Shown here piece after piece: positions 34,762-46,760 of a stretch of DNA of 64,000 bases. Position 1 is the first letter of the stretch; every line of letters begins with the position of its first letter. Made by a program: the position numbers and the translations under genes. The notes beneath the pieces were generated by a model. The model had not been told where the DNA came from. It saw only the letters and a list, made by a program, of their open reading frames with translations, and did no database searches. Source of the DNA: Ulva prolifera (lineage: Eukaryota > Chlorophyta > Ulvophyceae > Ulvales > Ulvaceae); the NCBI GenBank assembly GCA_023078555.1, contig CM041197.1, positions 3,669,999 through 3,733,998 of the forward strand, read 5' to 3'.

Positions 34762-35965
34762 TGTCGATGTCGACTATGTTGCCGGCCAGCCTGCACGCCA
34801 GACGTACGTACAGGGCGTGAGCATGACAGCGTGACATCACATGCCGTAGTGACACGATTCTCGAGTCAAATGCAGTTGTATGTGTGGTGACCTTGTAAGC
34901 TTGCCACATGCCCGCCTGCATCCCCCAGGTGCATAGAAGCATCTGCAGTGCTGGGTGGAACATAATTGACTCGCGCATGGCACGTCCTGGAGGGCCGTTG
35001 CGAGAGCAGGATTGCGCAACTTGCCGGTCAGGCCTGATGTAGATAGGACGACATGATGCATAGGTACATGTGTTGTTCTTCTCTGAGACACGCGAGCTCG
35101 ACACAGCTAGCGACATAGTGACTACATGGACCGCTGCCAGGCACTGGCTCTTGTCCAGCACGCGATCCACCGGCTGTGAGGTGCGATGCACCACTGTTAC
35201 GCGGGTTCGATTCAGCACTCACTCGGCGTGTAGGAACAAAGGTAGCCCCCACTGAAGTAGCTCACGCTGCGCACCATGATGACTTCGAGATCGGCTTTGT
35301 CATCATGTTCCGCCTCTTCGTTCATGTTCCAGTACGATACACATGGATCGTAGTACACGACGGAGACATATTGCGCAGTAATCTTGCATCTCAAGACCGC
35401 GGCCGTCCCGTGAGTGCGCTGGTGAGACGCCTCGAAGCCTGTTGCCATCGTTGCCGCAACAGACGCAATCAACTTCGCACGCGTTTCCATATCTTGGAAG
35501 AACGATGCCACCTACAGAAGTGACTGCCATGGCATCAGCACTTAAGTAAGATACTTATGCCAATTTGCAGCGGTAGCACAGCAGCACAGCTACGCCTCGA
35601 CATGGTGACGTGGCGACTACTCGCCAGGGCTCATGCACTGTTGATGCAGGATGACATGCCGTAGGTAATATAATGTCCATGGCCTGGTATCGGGCAGCTA
35701 TGCTCGTTCAGTGTGCATTGGTCAGAGCGCGCACCTGAAGGACTTCAACAGCGTCGTCAACGTCGACGTCATGGCCAGAGGCGACCGCAAGCCACCGTCT
35801 GATCACAGACGGCGCAAAGGGGAGCTCAACGTCTCCTGGCATCGTCTGCAGCAGAGGCGAGCGCGCGCGTGCGGCCTTGAGGGCTTCATTGGACAACGCC
35901 TGCTCAGCCTCGAGCTCCTGCGCAGCGTCGCCTCGCCCTTCCTCGGGGCGTCCCACAGCACCCAT
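32563..35965 (-). CDS. BTB-LRR protein, unit D
   Basis: Proposed exons on the minus strand: 35735-35965 (ATG at 35965), 35275-35511, an LRR block from about 35.0 kb to 33442, and 32563-33180; phases agree (0) at all clear junctions. Exons 1-2 join as ...DDAVEVLQ|VASFFQDMETRAKLIASV, the BTB/SKP1-like helices also present in unit B at the same intron. Exon 1 has LLQTMPGDVELPFAPSVIRRWL. The LRR part includes LRSLDISDVYLDIWGAGQ, LRTLSMRPS, LQELDLSW, LARLSLGDAH, LTRLELRGVPL and, in the last exon, LRTLRLPGN, LTHLDLADNALG and LETVDLAHNPI. A 29-C run (34732-34760) separates an upstream open block (MSRCHAHALYVRLACRL) from the LRR frame and shifts it as assembled. A likely cytosolic adaptor; role inferred from domain order only. 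Confidence 0.7.
34732..34760 (+). repeat. G29 run (C29 on the coding strand of unit D)
   Basis: Lies between two coding blocks of unit D. It could be translated as poly-Pro with a frame error, or act as the pyrimidine tract before the ATGCAG acceptor at about 34703. Confidence 0.9.
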
Positions 35966-38905
35966 GTACCGATATACACCCCTGGAATCTGCTGTATGGC
36001 CTTTTTAACATGGCTGCGACCTGTCGGCGTTCCTATACGTGACGGTGTCGACGACACGAGCGAAGAAGCGCGCTGGACCTCACCGATCTGGCATCCCACA
36101 GAACAAGGTTCGGAGCCCAACGATAAAGTATAACAGAGAGCGTAATGTGGAAGAATATTTTTGTTTGCCGCTTTATATCCGTTGACGGATGCGAAGCCAT
36201 GCCGTCGCAGCTGTTCGAGGCTGCACAATCCGTCCGCTAATCTTGTGCCGCGGTTGCATTGCGTGGAGGTGGGTAGCAGGTGGCTCCAGCTGGAGCACGT
36301 TCTCAGAGAACCTGCTTCACAAGTCCTCACACCGCCGTGCGCCCACGCGCCGACTCACTGTCACAGTGGTGTACACATGCATGATGATGCAGCTGATGGG
36401 TTACATCAAGGCAGGTTGCATTTATGCATGCATGTACACGTGCTTGCCTGCAGTTACCGAGCTGTACATGCACATGCACGTGCATTGGTCTAGCGGCAGT
36501 ATGAAGCCCAGGTCCTTCTTGAGGGGGGCTTTCAGCTGATCAGTTTGTCTACCCCTACAGTGTGTGGTCCCATGCATTTGGAGTGTGCGATGCCCTCGCG
36601 GGCGTAATCTTGAGTGCCGGAACTCGGATTAACTTGACACCACTACATTGACTTGATCATGGCGATGCACGGCGGCGACAGTGCAGATCATGCTGCAGTC
36701 GGGACGCAGCCAAGAGGAGCATGGCATGGACTGGTTCGGGACTGATATCAGGTGTGCCCCGCAAAGCGTCTGGTGCAACATTGGCCATCAGGTCCCCAGC
36801 CTTTCATGGGCTTGTCACGTAGGCACTGCCGCACACGCGCTTGGTGGAGGGCCCGGGGGTGTCTGGGTGACGCAACGACTGTGACACATGGTTGACATAC
36901 CCCGCGATTCCCATCGATGCAGGGGGGGGGTGGGTGCGGAGGCTGTGGCCTTGCTCAGCGGCGGCACGGCGGTCGCCAGTTCCCTGTCCTTGCCTACCTC
37001 TGCTGAAGGCTGAGCTCCTGGTGCGTCTGTGTGGCGCTGAAGGGAGCTGGCGTCGGTGCTGTGCATGCTGTTTGCTGCGCAGGCGTGGGCGTCGACCCCG
37101 GAGCTGACATACGCTGACAAGTATCATGTTGGTGGCTGGCAGGGCTGGCGTGACCGTGCTGTAAGCGCTTCGGCGCCGCAGCGGCCGAGCATGCTCAGCG
37201 CGGGTGGAATCTGGTGCGGCGATCGGGTACTCGGGGCGGGCACCGGCCACCGGCGCGAGAAGGCGGCGAGCAGGCGCCACCTGTGCTTAGCAGCATGTGC
37301 ACGTGTGTTCTCGGCGAGAACTTCTCGCAGCAGTGCCGGACACAGACATCTGTGTATGAAGCGTAGACCTGAACAGCCGGAGACACTCAGATTGGGGCTG
37401 AACGGCCACTCATCTGATGCTGCTGCGGCTGATCGCGGCTGATCAGGGCTGAAGCAGCACTGTAGCAATCCCGGCGGGGAACACGTGCCGCCGAGGACAT
37501 CACGGCATGCAGCCTGCGGGCAGGTTATCCCCGCCGAAGACGCCCCGTTGCGGCAATGACCAGCTGCTGCGGCGTCAGAGCCCCCCCCCCCCCCCCCCCC
37601 CCCCGCTCACGTGAGCCGAGGCAGTAGCGCCGACCGCCCGTGTGCATGGGCGCGCCATTGCCTCCTGCCTCGACCACTGCCCCAGCGTTGACGTGGTGCC
37701 CACAGACAGTGTGCGCAGCTGTGCTTGCCGCGACTGCGGGTGTTCAGTTGCCACGAACCTGTGTGCGTAGGCAATCTCGGAGCTGTCTCGAACATCACAG
37801 CAGGCCAGTGAGAGCGTCGATTGGTGGCTGATCTGGCAGTGCAGGCGTGGCAAGCGACTTGCGCCACACGCACTGCAATGCCTGCACTCAGACTCTGCCT
37901 CAAGGAGCATGTTTGGATGCCGGATTGGTAACGAATTAGTTTGAACATGGGCAGGTGGTGTAGAACTGTGGTCCAGGCACCTACGCGAAAGCGGAGGGAA
38001 CAGCAACCACAAGCGGCCAGTGAAGCCCTGCCCCCACTGCTGCGCTGGCTTCGGCAGCTTTAGAAGCGATGGCTACACCACATCAGGTGGGCACAGCATG
38101 CCTGCTTTGATCAAGACGATGGCGTGGTGGTGCAGTCAATGCCGCGGTGCCCGTGGACCGCATGTGCTCCAGCGAGGGACACCCTCTGTGGCGATGCAGG
38201 GGTATGGATCACCCCCGCCAGCCCCGAAACCGGTGTGCACAGGGCAAGGGACATGCTGCACGTCGGCAATGTAGATCTGGTGCACAAACCAAGGCAGTGC
38301 AGTTGTTCATGCGAGAGGCGCTTGGAGTGCATTGTGACACCATCCAGTGCACTCTTGTGTTCTCAACACTTTGGTCGTCTAGTCACAAGCACTTCACAGG
38401 GCGGCTCCACGGACCGGGTTGAGAGTTTTGATCAGACGCGCAATTGCGCGATCAGACGCACAACAGCAGCATCCTGGTAAAGCCTGTGCGATGCAGCCTG
38501 GACCAGCGGGGAGACGAGCAAGGGCATTGGCATGCAATCATCATCACAGGGCACTGAAAGACAGAGGAGCGAACAATGTGACGCAGAGTTGAGGAAGTAC
38601 CCATCAGCCACACTTGCCCGAGCCGCCTTCTGGAACGAGTCAATTCACCACTGAGAGTACACCGACAAGAACGATGGATGCGTGAACCAAAAATTCTCTG
38701 TTACAAAGGTTCCGAATTATGCAGGCTGGTTGTGATGGTCTGCGGCTGTGCTAGCTGTCAAAAGTCAGCAGGAAGGTGTGGCAGGTGATTGTAGGAGATG
38801 GGATAAAAGCAGTACACACGCCTTGTCGCACCAGGCAGCAGCTGTCTCGCCTGCGAGTGGAAAAAATGGGGCTGATGTACAGCAAAACAATGTGGGATGG
38901 CAAGA
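35966..38905. other. 2.9 kb without a recognised gene
   Basis: Holds a C24 run (37581-37604) and scattered short frames. The 37.0-37.45 kb GC-rich part is open in two frames but shows neither domain nor repeat pattern. Sequence right after 35965 should contain the unit D promoter; nothing specific is visible. Confidence 0.4.
37581..37604 (+). repeat. C24 homopolymer
   Basis: Pure C between CGTCAGAG and GCTCACGTG. No supported gene crosses it. Confidence 0.9.
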
Positions 38906-39879
38906 CTACCAGAAGCCGAAGCCGCCACGGCCATAGCCCTCATCATCAGAACCCGGGCCATTGGCTCGAATCTCTTCCAGTTCAGCCTGGTACCTCTTGC
39001 TGAAAGGCTCGGTCTCGTACCCATCATCATCCTCGTCCAGTGCCTTGCAGACCTTCTTCGTGTGATGCTCCAGCCAGTCTGACTTGCATACTGGTGTGTC
39101 TGCAGGACTCTCCAAGCACGCATTGCTGTCAGCATAAGCAACGCCAGCAGCAGCATAGCACATCAGGATGGCCTCGAGAGGGCTCCAGCCCTCGCCGAAG
39201 ACGCTGTCTCTTAACATCTTTGTTTTCTTCTGAGCGAAGGTGAAAGATCGCCGCTCAATTTGATTCTCGCCTCTGCCAGGGAGGTTCGCCATGCTCGTCT
39301 TGAAGAGGTTGCCGCTCGCGCCTGGCATGCTGTACGTGAGCTTGCACAGGTGCTCTAAGCTTGACATGCGGCACCTGTGGTGATATTCGTACTCTAGGCT
39401 CATTGACGGGACATCCGATCCCGCGGCCTTGCTAGCAGCTCTAATTTCGCTGGAGACTTTGAGGGTCCTGACGCCCTCATCGTCGTATGAGGCCTCTTTC
39501 ACATCGATGGTCACTCTCTTCGAGATGAACTCTTTTGCGGCTGCTGCAGTCATGCCCTTGCGCTTCTGGAGCATCTGCTTCAAGTTCGCCACGCAAGATG
39601 AACGGAACATGCCCTTCTCGTCGCCATCCTCCCAATCACTCCCCGAGCCTGCAGTAATCACGGTCATCAGCTCCATTGCTGTGCCGTGCCTGATTGCATA
39701 TCTTCATGACCAGCGCAAGTGCGATCACCGAACGCTTGCCTTGCTCATGTAGCGGTCTCGACAAGAAGCACATGCACAGAGCATGTGCCGACTGCACTTC
39801 AGGTATGAATCAGAACAATTGAATGGCGCTTACCTGATTCCGAACTGCTAGGAACGGGAGACGTCGCTCTTTGCACCAT
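38906..39879 (-). CDS. Conserved protein of unknown function, paralogue P2
   Basis: Exon 1 39834-39879 (46 bases), exon 2 38906-39648, intron GTAAGC...CTGCAG of 185 bases in phase 1; 262 residues. Most motif blocks are shared with P1: MVQR, SGSDW, KRKGMTAAAAKEFI, YEYHHRCRM, RRSFTFAQKK, WSPLEAILMCYA, DTPVCKSDWLEHHTKKVC, YETEPFSKRY. The tail is acidic and Gly-rich (DDEGYGRGGFGFW). Length and intron match P1, so the pair arose by duplication of the complete gene with its upstream flank. Both frames are intact despite clear divergence, suggesting both are under selection. TGTAA on the minus strand at about 38703 could end the transcript. Function unknown. Confidence 0.75.
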
Positions 39880-40742
39880 GTCGAGGACTCTTCAACGTCG
39901 TCGCAGCTCAACAGAAACGAGTCAAGCAGATCTGCAACAGCGCATGTAGACTTAAAAGCAGAATGAAAGTCACAATCAGTACAATTGGCAATGTCAGAGC
40001 TCTTGCAGACAGAAGCAATTCAAACTCACCTGTCGTATTGCTTCGTCGCGATCGTATGTACGATGGCTCAGGACTGATGAATTTACATACATATAAGGCG
40101 CATATACAAACATTTACTATGATATCCAGGCAGTGCAGGTGGAGTATATTGTTTTATCATCGCTGCTGGGTGGCACTCCAGATCTGGCAGGAGCGCGTGC
40201 GACGGACGTTCAGTCGCGGCAGCAGGTTGACAGCACAGCATGTGCATGCATATACGAGGTAATGCGGCCTAGCGCAGTCCACTTCTTTCAAACTGCGACT
40301 TCCGCGTCCCGTTGAAACAGTGCTCCGGAAGTCTGAGCTAGACGAATTGGCGGCAGTGGCGAAGGTGCGTATTGTTGAGTTTCACGCCCGCAGCTGCGGG
40401 AAGATGTTAGCATTTGTGCACACAGCAGATCCCCTACGAATTGCATCTCGGAGCATCTCACCGATACGGGATGGCCTTTGTCAGACCACCTGGCCGCGAT
40501 TGCTGGAGCAACCACGCGGTGTTAACAGTTTTCAAAAGAGTCTACGGGAGAAAACAAACACTGCATGCATCCGAATCGCGGTGTTAACAGTAACTACATC
40601 AGTGCACCAGTTCCATACAGATGCATGCTGCAGTGAGTCTGGCGGGCGTCCGCAGCTGCCGCAACACCCACCCGCAGATGGTTGAACATCGCTCAACAGC
40701 AAGCAAACACATCACACTGGCTACCGGCCACACTTGGCACCC
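39880..40742. other. Upstream of P2, no gene seen
   Basis: The first ~150 bases resemble the P1 upstream flank. Nothing further recognised. Confidence 0.4.
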
Positions 40743-40812
40743 CGATCATATCGTTTCTCCTCTGGTGTGAGATCTGGCCAGATCTCACACCAGAGGAGGT
40801 ACGATATGATCG
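40743..40812. repeat. 70-bp near-perfect palindrome
   Basis: Left arm CGATCATATCG, three bases, CTCCTCTGGTGTGAGATCTGG; the right arm is its exact complement apart from the three-base step (TTT against TAC, two mismatches). No loop: the centre is GG|CC at 40777/40778. Weaker symmetry (CTTGGCA / TGCCAAG) continues outside. Confidence 0.9.
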
Positions 40813-40932
40813 CGAGACCCTGCCAAGTTGCTACTCTCATGATACAGTTGTTACCGGACCCCCCAAGGCGCTGGTAGATCATATATAATATTGTTACACA
40901 TCACTGACGCGACATGAGCCAATCCCAACATG

Positions 40933-40992
40933 GTGATTCGGATGAGATTCGGTTTCAGTGTTTGTTTTCTCCCGTTCATTCTTTTGTGACTT
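40933..40992 (+). mobile_element. Short retroposed insertion R2, 30-bp TSD
   Basis: The 60-bp core GTGATTCGGATGAGATTCGG...TTCATTCTTTTGTGACTT is inserted between two copies of a 30-base sequence starting ACTGACGCGACATGAG (40903-40932 and 40993-41022; one mismatch). The core, without the flanks, recurs at the other R sites, so the flanks are target duplications and not part of the element. Confidence 0.75.
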
Positions 40993-41219
40993 ACTGACGC
41001 GACATGAGTCAATCCCAACATGCACGCACAGAGCGCAGGGACCAGCCCTCTGCATGTTTTTGCCCATTGCTCAGCGGAACGAAAAGTCTGACATGTGTGT
41101 ATCAGGCTCACAAAAGGTGCTGCGATGCGATCACTGAAACTCTTCAACATGGGTGCCAGCCGCTGACAGCTGAACCACGCGGCACGCGCATTCCACCTAT
41201 CTCAGATGCTCATATCGTT

Positions 41220-41246
41220 TGTTTTCTCCCGTTCACTCTTTTGTAC
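41220..41246 (+). mobile_element. Short retroposed insertion R3, 27 bp, 21-bp TSD
   Basis: Only the last 27 bases of the family (TGTTTTCTCCCGTTCACTC..., ending TTTTGTAC) are inserted between two identical 21-base copies beginning ATCTCAGATGCTCATATC (41199-41219, 41247-41267). It is a strongly 5'-shortened copy with an intact 3' end. Confidence 0.8.
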
Positions 41247-41267
41247 ATCTCAGATGCTCATATCGTT

Positions 41268-42239
41268 GTGCGAGGCAAGAGCCCCGTGCAAAGTAGTCGC
41301 ATTTCGAAACACATCTGGCTTGGTGGGGACGTCGCAGTCTGAACGAAGTGACCTGGGAACCGATGGCATGTAGAGCGCTGGTAGGAACCCGGACTTGCCA
41401 CCGTGATGACAGCTACATCACCATGCATGTTCCCCTCATTAGCGAGGCTGTTAGCACAGACGGGCGATCGCAGCGGATCAGCTCCGAAGGCACGGGAGCG
41501 AGGTGCATGCAGAGAGGACACTCGTGGCGCCGGCCTCCCCTGCTGATGAACTTGACTCTGCTGCCGAACGCAGCACTGTACAACACGCATGACGCGCATG
41601 CACACACGATAGAGTCCCATGACGAGGGCACTCCGGCATGCACATCACATCGCTTCCAGTCCACACTTACCAGCCAAGACAGCGAGGCCTCGCATGCACA
41701 CGGGCACTCTAGCCTCCCATGTGTGAAGCAAGAAGAAGATTGCTCATCTCCGTACGCAGGAAAGGAAAGCAACAGAGGACTGTTCTGCGACATTTGAGGC
41801 TGATGGCCATGTAGCAGCACCACAGGAGGACATGTCTTGGCAGGAGGTGTTCAGAGACAACACACCAGATCGCAGCACCGCTCGCCCTCTCACGCACCTA
41901 TCCTGATGCGCAGCGGGTGCACCACAGAGACTGCACATGCACACGCTCCATGCACCTGTTCTATTCCGCCAGCTCAATTGCGCACGGCGCCACCTGGCCG
42001 TCCAGCCTGGGCACAGAAGCCTCTTGTTCGTTATTCCACCTGCCGCATCCATGCTCTGGAAGCGCACGACCATGACCACGGTCCGGCCACACGCCCCGGA
42101 GTGAAAGCTGTGAAAGGACACCTCTCCCACAACCAGCACAAGGGAGCACTCTCCACTACGGCAGACCTCAATGCAGCCATATGGCCATATATATAGCAGC
42201 AATTGGCCTATGCTAGCCAGCTCATGGCCCGCCACGTGA
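41268..42239. other. No gene seen
   Basis: Short frames on both strands, none with a domain or splice support. Confidence 0.4.
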
Positions 42240-44330
42240 CCACAAGATGCGGATATGCAACCACTACAGCGTCACCACCTGGGACCTCACCACACGCCCG
42301 CCCAGACTCAGCAGCCACTACAGCACGGTTATTGACGTACTGCACCCTGTGATGCGCACGGCAGCCCCGACGCTGTCCATGCACCAACATGCACCGCGCA
42401 CCTCGTGCCGGCAGCAGCAAGCCAGGTCAAGGGACATCAACCATTTCGAGCCTGGCTGTCGTTTGTTAGCCGAGAAATCGCGGTGGAAGCTCCCCCCCTG
42501 CTCAAAGCACAGGGCAGCACGCGTCGCAATGAGGTGGCAGCGCCCGCTTTGAACTCCGCCGAAACCCGTTTCGGAAAATCTCACCCTCAAGCATGAGCTG
42601 CTCCAGGCGAGGCAGCGCCGAGCGCGCCCACACAAGTGTGCCTGTTCGCAGCAGTGCGGCCTCGCCGCAGCAGTTCGTGGGCGCACGTGCACGCCTCGGA
42701 GTCTGCGGAATATTGGGGCGTGGAGCGCCAGTGTGTGGCGTATCAGCCAGCCCTGGAGGGGGCCTCGCGGAGGAGGAACCTAGGCCGCGACACAGGACGG
42801 CGGAACACGCCCGGGCAGGGCGGCCGATGGCGGTGGCGGCCGCGGCGGCGGTGGCGCGGGACGCTGCGGGTAGGAGCATGCGGTCTTGGGAGACGGGAGA
42901 TGACGTGGGAGGGAAGGGGGGGCCTGGGCAACTCTGGGGGGGCTCTGGGCAGCAAGGTCATCGGGGTGTCTGCGGTTTGGGTGAGCATCATCTGCATACA
43001 GAACTGGTGTCGTGCCATGATCCCAGGGTATTCGTGTGGGACCGCGTGGGTGATTGGGTATCCCTGTGTGTGCTTGTCGCCACCGTGGTCGCACGTGATG
43101 CATGATCACACAGCTACATATGACAATCAGGACATGTTTGCTGACTGTTTGGCAACTCTACAAATGCACTTGGGTTGAAGCAAGCTGCATTAAAGATGGA
43201 CGAGAGTCTCGCCTTGCTGAGAAGCAGATGTTGCCATGGTAGAGTCCTTCGGAGATGGCATCATGTACGGCTCTGACAGCCTCAACAATAAACACAGGCG
43301 TGCTTCATGTTGTGCAAACCTTTGTGTTCAAAGCGCGTGTTGTAATGCTGTGCTGGTGCTCTGCCATACCATGGCCCGAGCAACTGTCCATTGTTTTCCT
43401 GTGTGCTCAAAGCGCCATCAGCCACTCACTCCAGGCCACTCACTCCAGGAGTAGGTGTTGAGGCAGGTCGCATGAACACGTTCAGTTTCCTACCAGTGAC
43501 CTGCAGGTGGCTTGAGAATCTCCACACAGTCCACATGGTTGAGTGTAGAGGCAGAGCTGTCGAGTAGCTACATGAGCCACTGCCGAACGCCACGAATGTC
43601 CTCGCTTGGGCGAGCACAGCAGATTGTACTTTCAGTATGGTATGCTTCATCACAATCAGGCGTCAACGAGGTGGGCCACGATGAATGGACATGCACCGCT
43701 GCAGCCACTGCACTCCTCGAGACTGTAACACAGGTTGAACTCCTGTTGGCTTGGTCGGTGGGCATTCAGTGCGACAGAGTGCAGCTTCATTGCAGCAGTG
43801 ACGTGGATAGACGCAGCGCAAGGCTGGGGTTGTCGCCTGAGCGCACAACGACGGTTGGAAGCCTCTGTCCATCGATGGGATGAGGCCCAACGCCAGCTTG
43901 CCACATGTTTGAATGTTGTGGAGGAAACAAGACCACTGATTTGACAGTAGATACAACAAAGATCGTGCATACAAGTGCATTGCGGAGTCGGATTGCTCGA
44001 TTTTCTTCGCATCGACATGTACATGGTTAACTCGGAGAAGGCCTCGGCACATGCAGTGTTGACCACAGTACGATCTACCGGTCAAAGCATGATACGATCT
44101 GCAGTGAAGGCCTCGTCATTCATCACCACAGGTTGGTCGCAGCGCACCTGAAGGATCTCGACCCAGCGTCAGCGAGCAGCCACTTCCAGAGGCCACCATA
44201 ATCCATTACATGATCACAAAGGACGCCAAGGACGCCTTGCGAATTGTCTCGCATCGTCTGCAGCAGAGGAGCGCACACGCGTGCATCGAAGGCTTCACAG
44301 GGCCAGCTGCAGGAGTGGTCCCTGCCTGTG
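42240..44330 (-). pseudogene. BTB-LRR remnant (unit E)
   Basis: 44140-44330 aligns with exon 1 of unit D (CGCACCTGAAGGA donor end and CATCGTCTGCAGCAGAGG); the minus strand reads EAFD...PLLQTM, but the following text is out of register with unit D, so it is damaged. At the other end, 42.5-42.65 kb encodes ALPRLEQLMLEGEIFRNGF, similar to the last repeat of the unit D LRR block (ALPCLEEMVVEA). The 1.5 kb between shows no usable LRR frame. A decayed member of the family, same orientation as unit D. Confidence 0.5.
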
Positions 44331-44855
44331 CGTCGTTGCCGAGATACGTCTTGCAGCCTGACGAGCCCCGACTAGTCACAAGCATGCCTACACGTGACTT
44401 CTGCTGTCACTTTAGCAACCGTCTATGAGAGCCAACGGTGTTCCTGTAAGGTGTCTGCTTCACGTTCGGCGAGGACCTCACGACGTGATGTCACATGCAA
44501 CCAGAACATCACGCTGCCATGCGTTGTGGACTTGTTCACTATTTCTCTCGAGATCTAAGGTGCTCGAGCAAGTCGCTCTTCCCACACACTCGCCGCAGCA
44601 GCGGTGCCACGTCGTGTAAGCATGCAGCTGAAGACTACCGCTTTTGTGCACTTGCCCCTGGGACGCTAGCAAACGCCTGTTCTGTGACATTTAACAACTC
44701 TGCTTAATGTCACAGATCAGGAGTTCTGTTAGAGGGGCGCGTGCTCACGATCCACATAAAGCGCTTCCGTCGAAGGACAGCTACCTAGCCACCTGCAGTC
44801 GGTCTCTCAATTTTGCTCCGCGTCATGGCAAGTGGGCCAGAGCTCCTGCTTGCGG
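44331..44855. other. No gene seen
   Basis: Nothing recognisable. The last 12 bases (44844-44855, TCCTGCTTGCGG) are the left copy of the duplication flanking the next insertion. Confidence 0.4.
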
Positions 44856-44904
44856 TATTTGTTTCTCCCTTGCCTGTCTTCTCCCGTCACTCTTCTGTAA
44901 TAGA
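44856..44904 (+). mobile_element. Possible short insertion R4, diverged
   Basis: TTTGTTTCTCCC and TCTTCTCCCGTCACTCTTCTGTAA resemble the family 3' end; flanked by TCCTGCTTGCGG on both sides (44844-44855, 44905-44916). Divergence and a partial internal duplication make it less certain than the others. Confidence 0.5.
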
Positions 44905-45367
44905 TCCTGCTTGCGGCTGCAGCCTTCGGCAAGCACAACGGCCGCGTCCAAATTATACACACTACAAGAAAGATTTGACCAGGGACAGGCACCCGGAGGG
45001 CTGTTTGGGGAGCTCTCCCGGGTGATCGAGCGCGACTTCAGCGCCACTCGAATAGCTATATTGCGACGACCGTGATCGCCGATCGTGCGATATGTTGTAC
45101 CTATGAGTATCTGTGGGTGTTCGGTACGGGCCTGCGCGTTCTGGGTGAAGCATGTGGATCGTCAGGAGCGTGTGTTTGTGTGTGCAAGCCACCTGCTTCG
45201 GTCCCCGATGTTCGAGATCAGCATGCGCCGGCGTCGTCCGTCGACGTAGAGACAATTTACGTACCCATTTGCGTTCTGTTTGCCGAGCACGAGTGCTGTG
45301 GCGGCATCGTGAGACTCTGTTGAGCGTGGGGACACGCAGGTGAGCTGGTTCCCAGATCCGTCACCGC

Positions 45368-45568
45368 CTACGAATCACTAGATTCTTCGTACCCAATGAC
45401 AGTCAAGTCTATCCTGCGCTTGGTGTCTGTCGATTTCGCGTGATCAGACGTGGAAGTCACTGTCTTCGCCGGTTGTAAGTATCGTTCAGTCCATCTCGTG
45501 ACTGGTAGGATGACAAACCTGGGCGTCAATAACGCTCGTTTAGGCTGCACATAGTCAAATATCTGCAT
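45368..45568 (-). CDS. 66-codon open frame in CACTA copy 2, hypothetical
   Basis: Counterpart of 12491-12691 in copy 1, same start and stop, ten or so differences including R-for-S changes. Unrecognised; translation is not demonstrated. Confidence 0.25.
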   Translation of the reverse strand: MQIFDYVQPKRALLTPRFVILPVTRWTERYLQPAKTVTSTSDHAKSTDTKRRIDLTVIGYEESSDS

Positions 45569-45819
45569 ATTAATGGCTTCGGAGTAGCCACTGGTGTATC
45601 ATATGGCGCTTGGCCCCTCATGCGACGCGCGATTCCAGGCTGAGGTGCTTACTGCCTTCCTTTCGTCACCTTTGATAACGCGTATATCGGTCTACGCTGC
45701 GCCCATGGACACACTACAGATCGTTGTTGTTCACATGTGTGTCGTCTCGCCGTCGTTGAATGTCGAGTCGGGCGCGTTCTGGTGAGGCCGACTTGGCTCG
45801 AGCTTTCCCAGGATGCACA

Positions 45820-46185
45820 TCAGGCATGTCCCTCGCTCGCCGAGTCTCCGCTCGCGCCAGAAACGGCGTACATCTTAATAATGTAACTAAAATGTGATGT
45901 TTGTGCTCTTCTGCGTCTCTTTATCGTCTTCTGTGGACGGATCGCGTTGCCCGGAAGTCGTTGTCGCGGGTGTATTTTTACTCTGTCCGTGGTAATTCGG
46001 CTTCCGGGTAATGCCGACGGGGAGCGTGAATCACATAGGATGCACCATTTCGTCGTTGAGCGTCGCATACATGCATCATAAAGTATTGGTATGATCACAG
46101 AGAAATTACAGCTCCTGTCGCGCCGATCACCCATCGCCGCTGCGCGATGGCAGTATGCCACCAATCGCCTACCGGAAATCCCCAT
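45820..46185 (-). CDS. 121-codon open frame in CACTA copy 2, hypothetical
   Basis: Counterpart of 11874-12239. The last ~45 residues, with the basic patch and ASGDSASEGHA end, are identical to copy 1. Unrecognised. Confidence 0.25.
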   Translation of the reverse strand: MGISGRRLVAYCHRAAAMGDRRDRSCNFSVIIPILYDACMRRSTTKWCILCDSRSPSALPGSRITTDRVKIHPRQRLPGNAIRPQKTIKRRRRAQTSHFSYIIKMYAVSGASGDSASEGHA

Positions 46186-46760
46186 CAGCTCTACAACTTT
46201 GTCACATCACATATCACCGCCCTGGCACAATGGTTGCCGCTCTGCACAAGCTCTGGTATACGAGGGCCGGCATCCGGCAACCAGGCCTGCGCTTTGCAGG
46301 CGGATCAGCATGAAACGTAAATCAGGCAGAGATAACTACGGGCGAAATTCTCTCTTCTTCTGCTTGACTCCTATTACGATCAGCAGACGGTTGCTTGCCG
46401 GTGTTGGTTTTCAAAGACGTTGTTGTACATGTCGTCCCGTATCCAGCTGCTGCCTGCAAACGGGATGCTTTCAGAGGCATAGCAGTCACCACGACGTGCC
46501 ATCGTGCTCAGCATAGTGCACAGCTGCTGAAAATTGCATCACAGGCGGGAGCAATCCTCACCTTCAGCTTGTGGTGGCAGGCCAATGGTGGCTGCATCTG
46601 CTACCTCACAGGCTTCTCATTTGCCATAGACTGCTCATGCAGCCGTTGCCCTGCACCAATCCGCATGTCTTGAAGCAGCCGTACACTGTCAGCCTCATGT
46701 CAGTGCCAGTGTTGACTACGTGCAACACATCTTTTGCAGAAGCATACCTAGTATGGCGGG

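Noticed and set aside
34115..35218. 367-codon minus-strand frame with poly-Pro
   Set aside because: The part after the C29 run is out of the LRR frame; only its first part (before the run) is probably coding.
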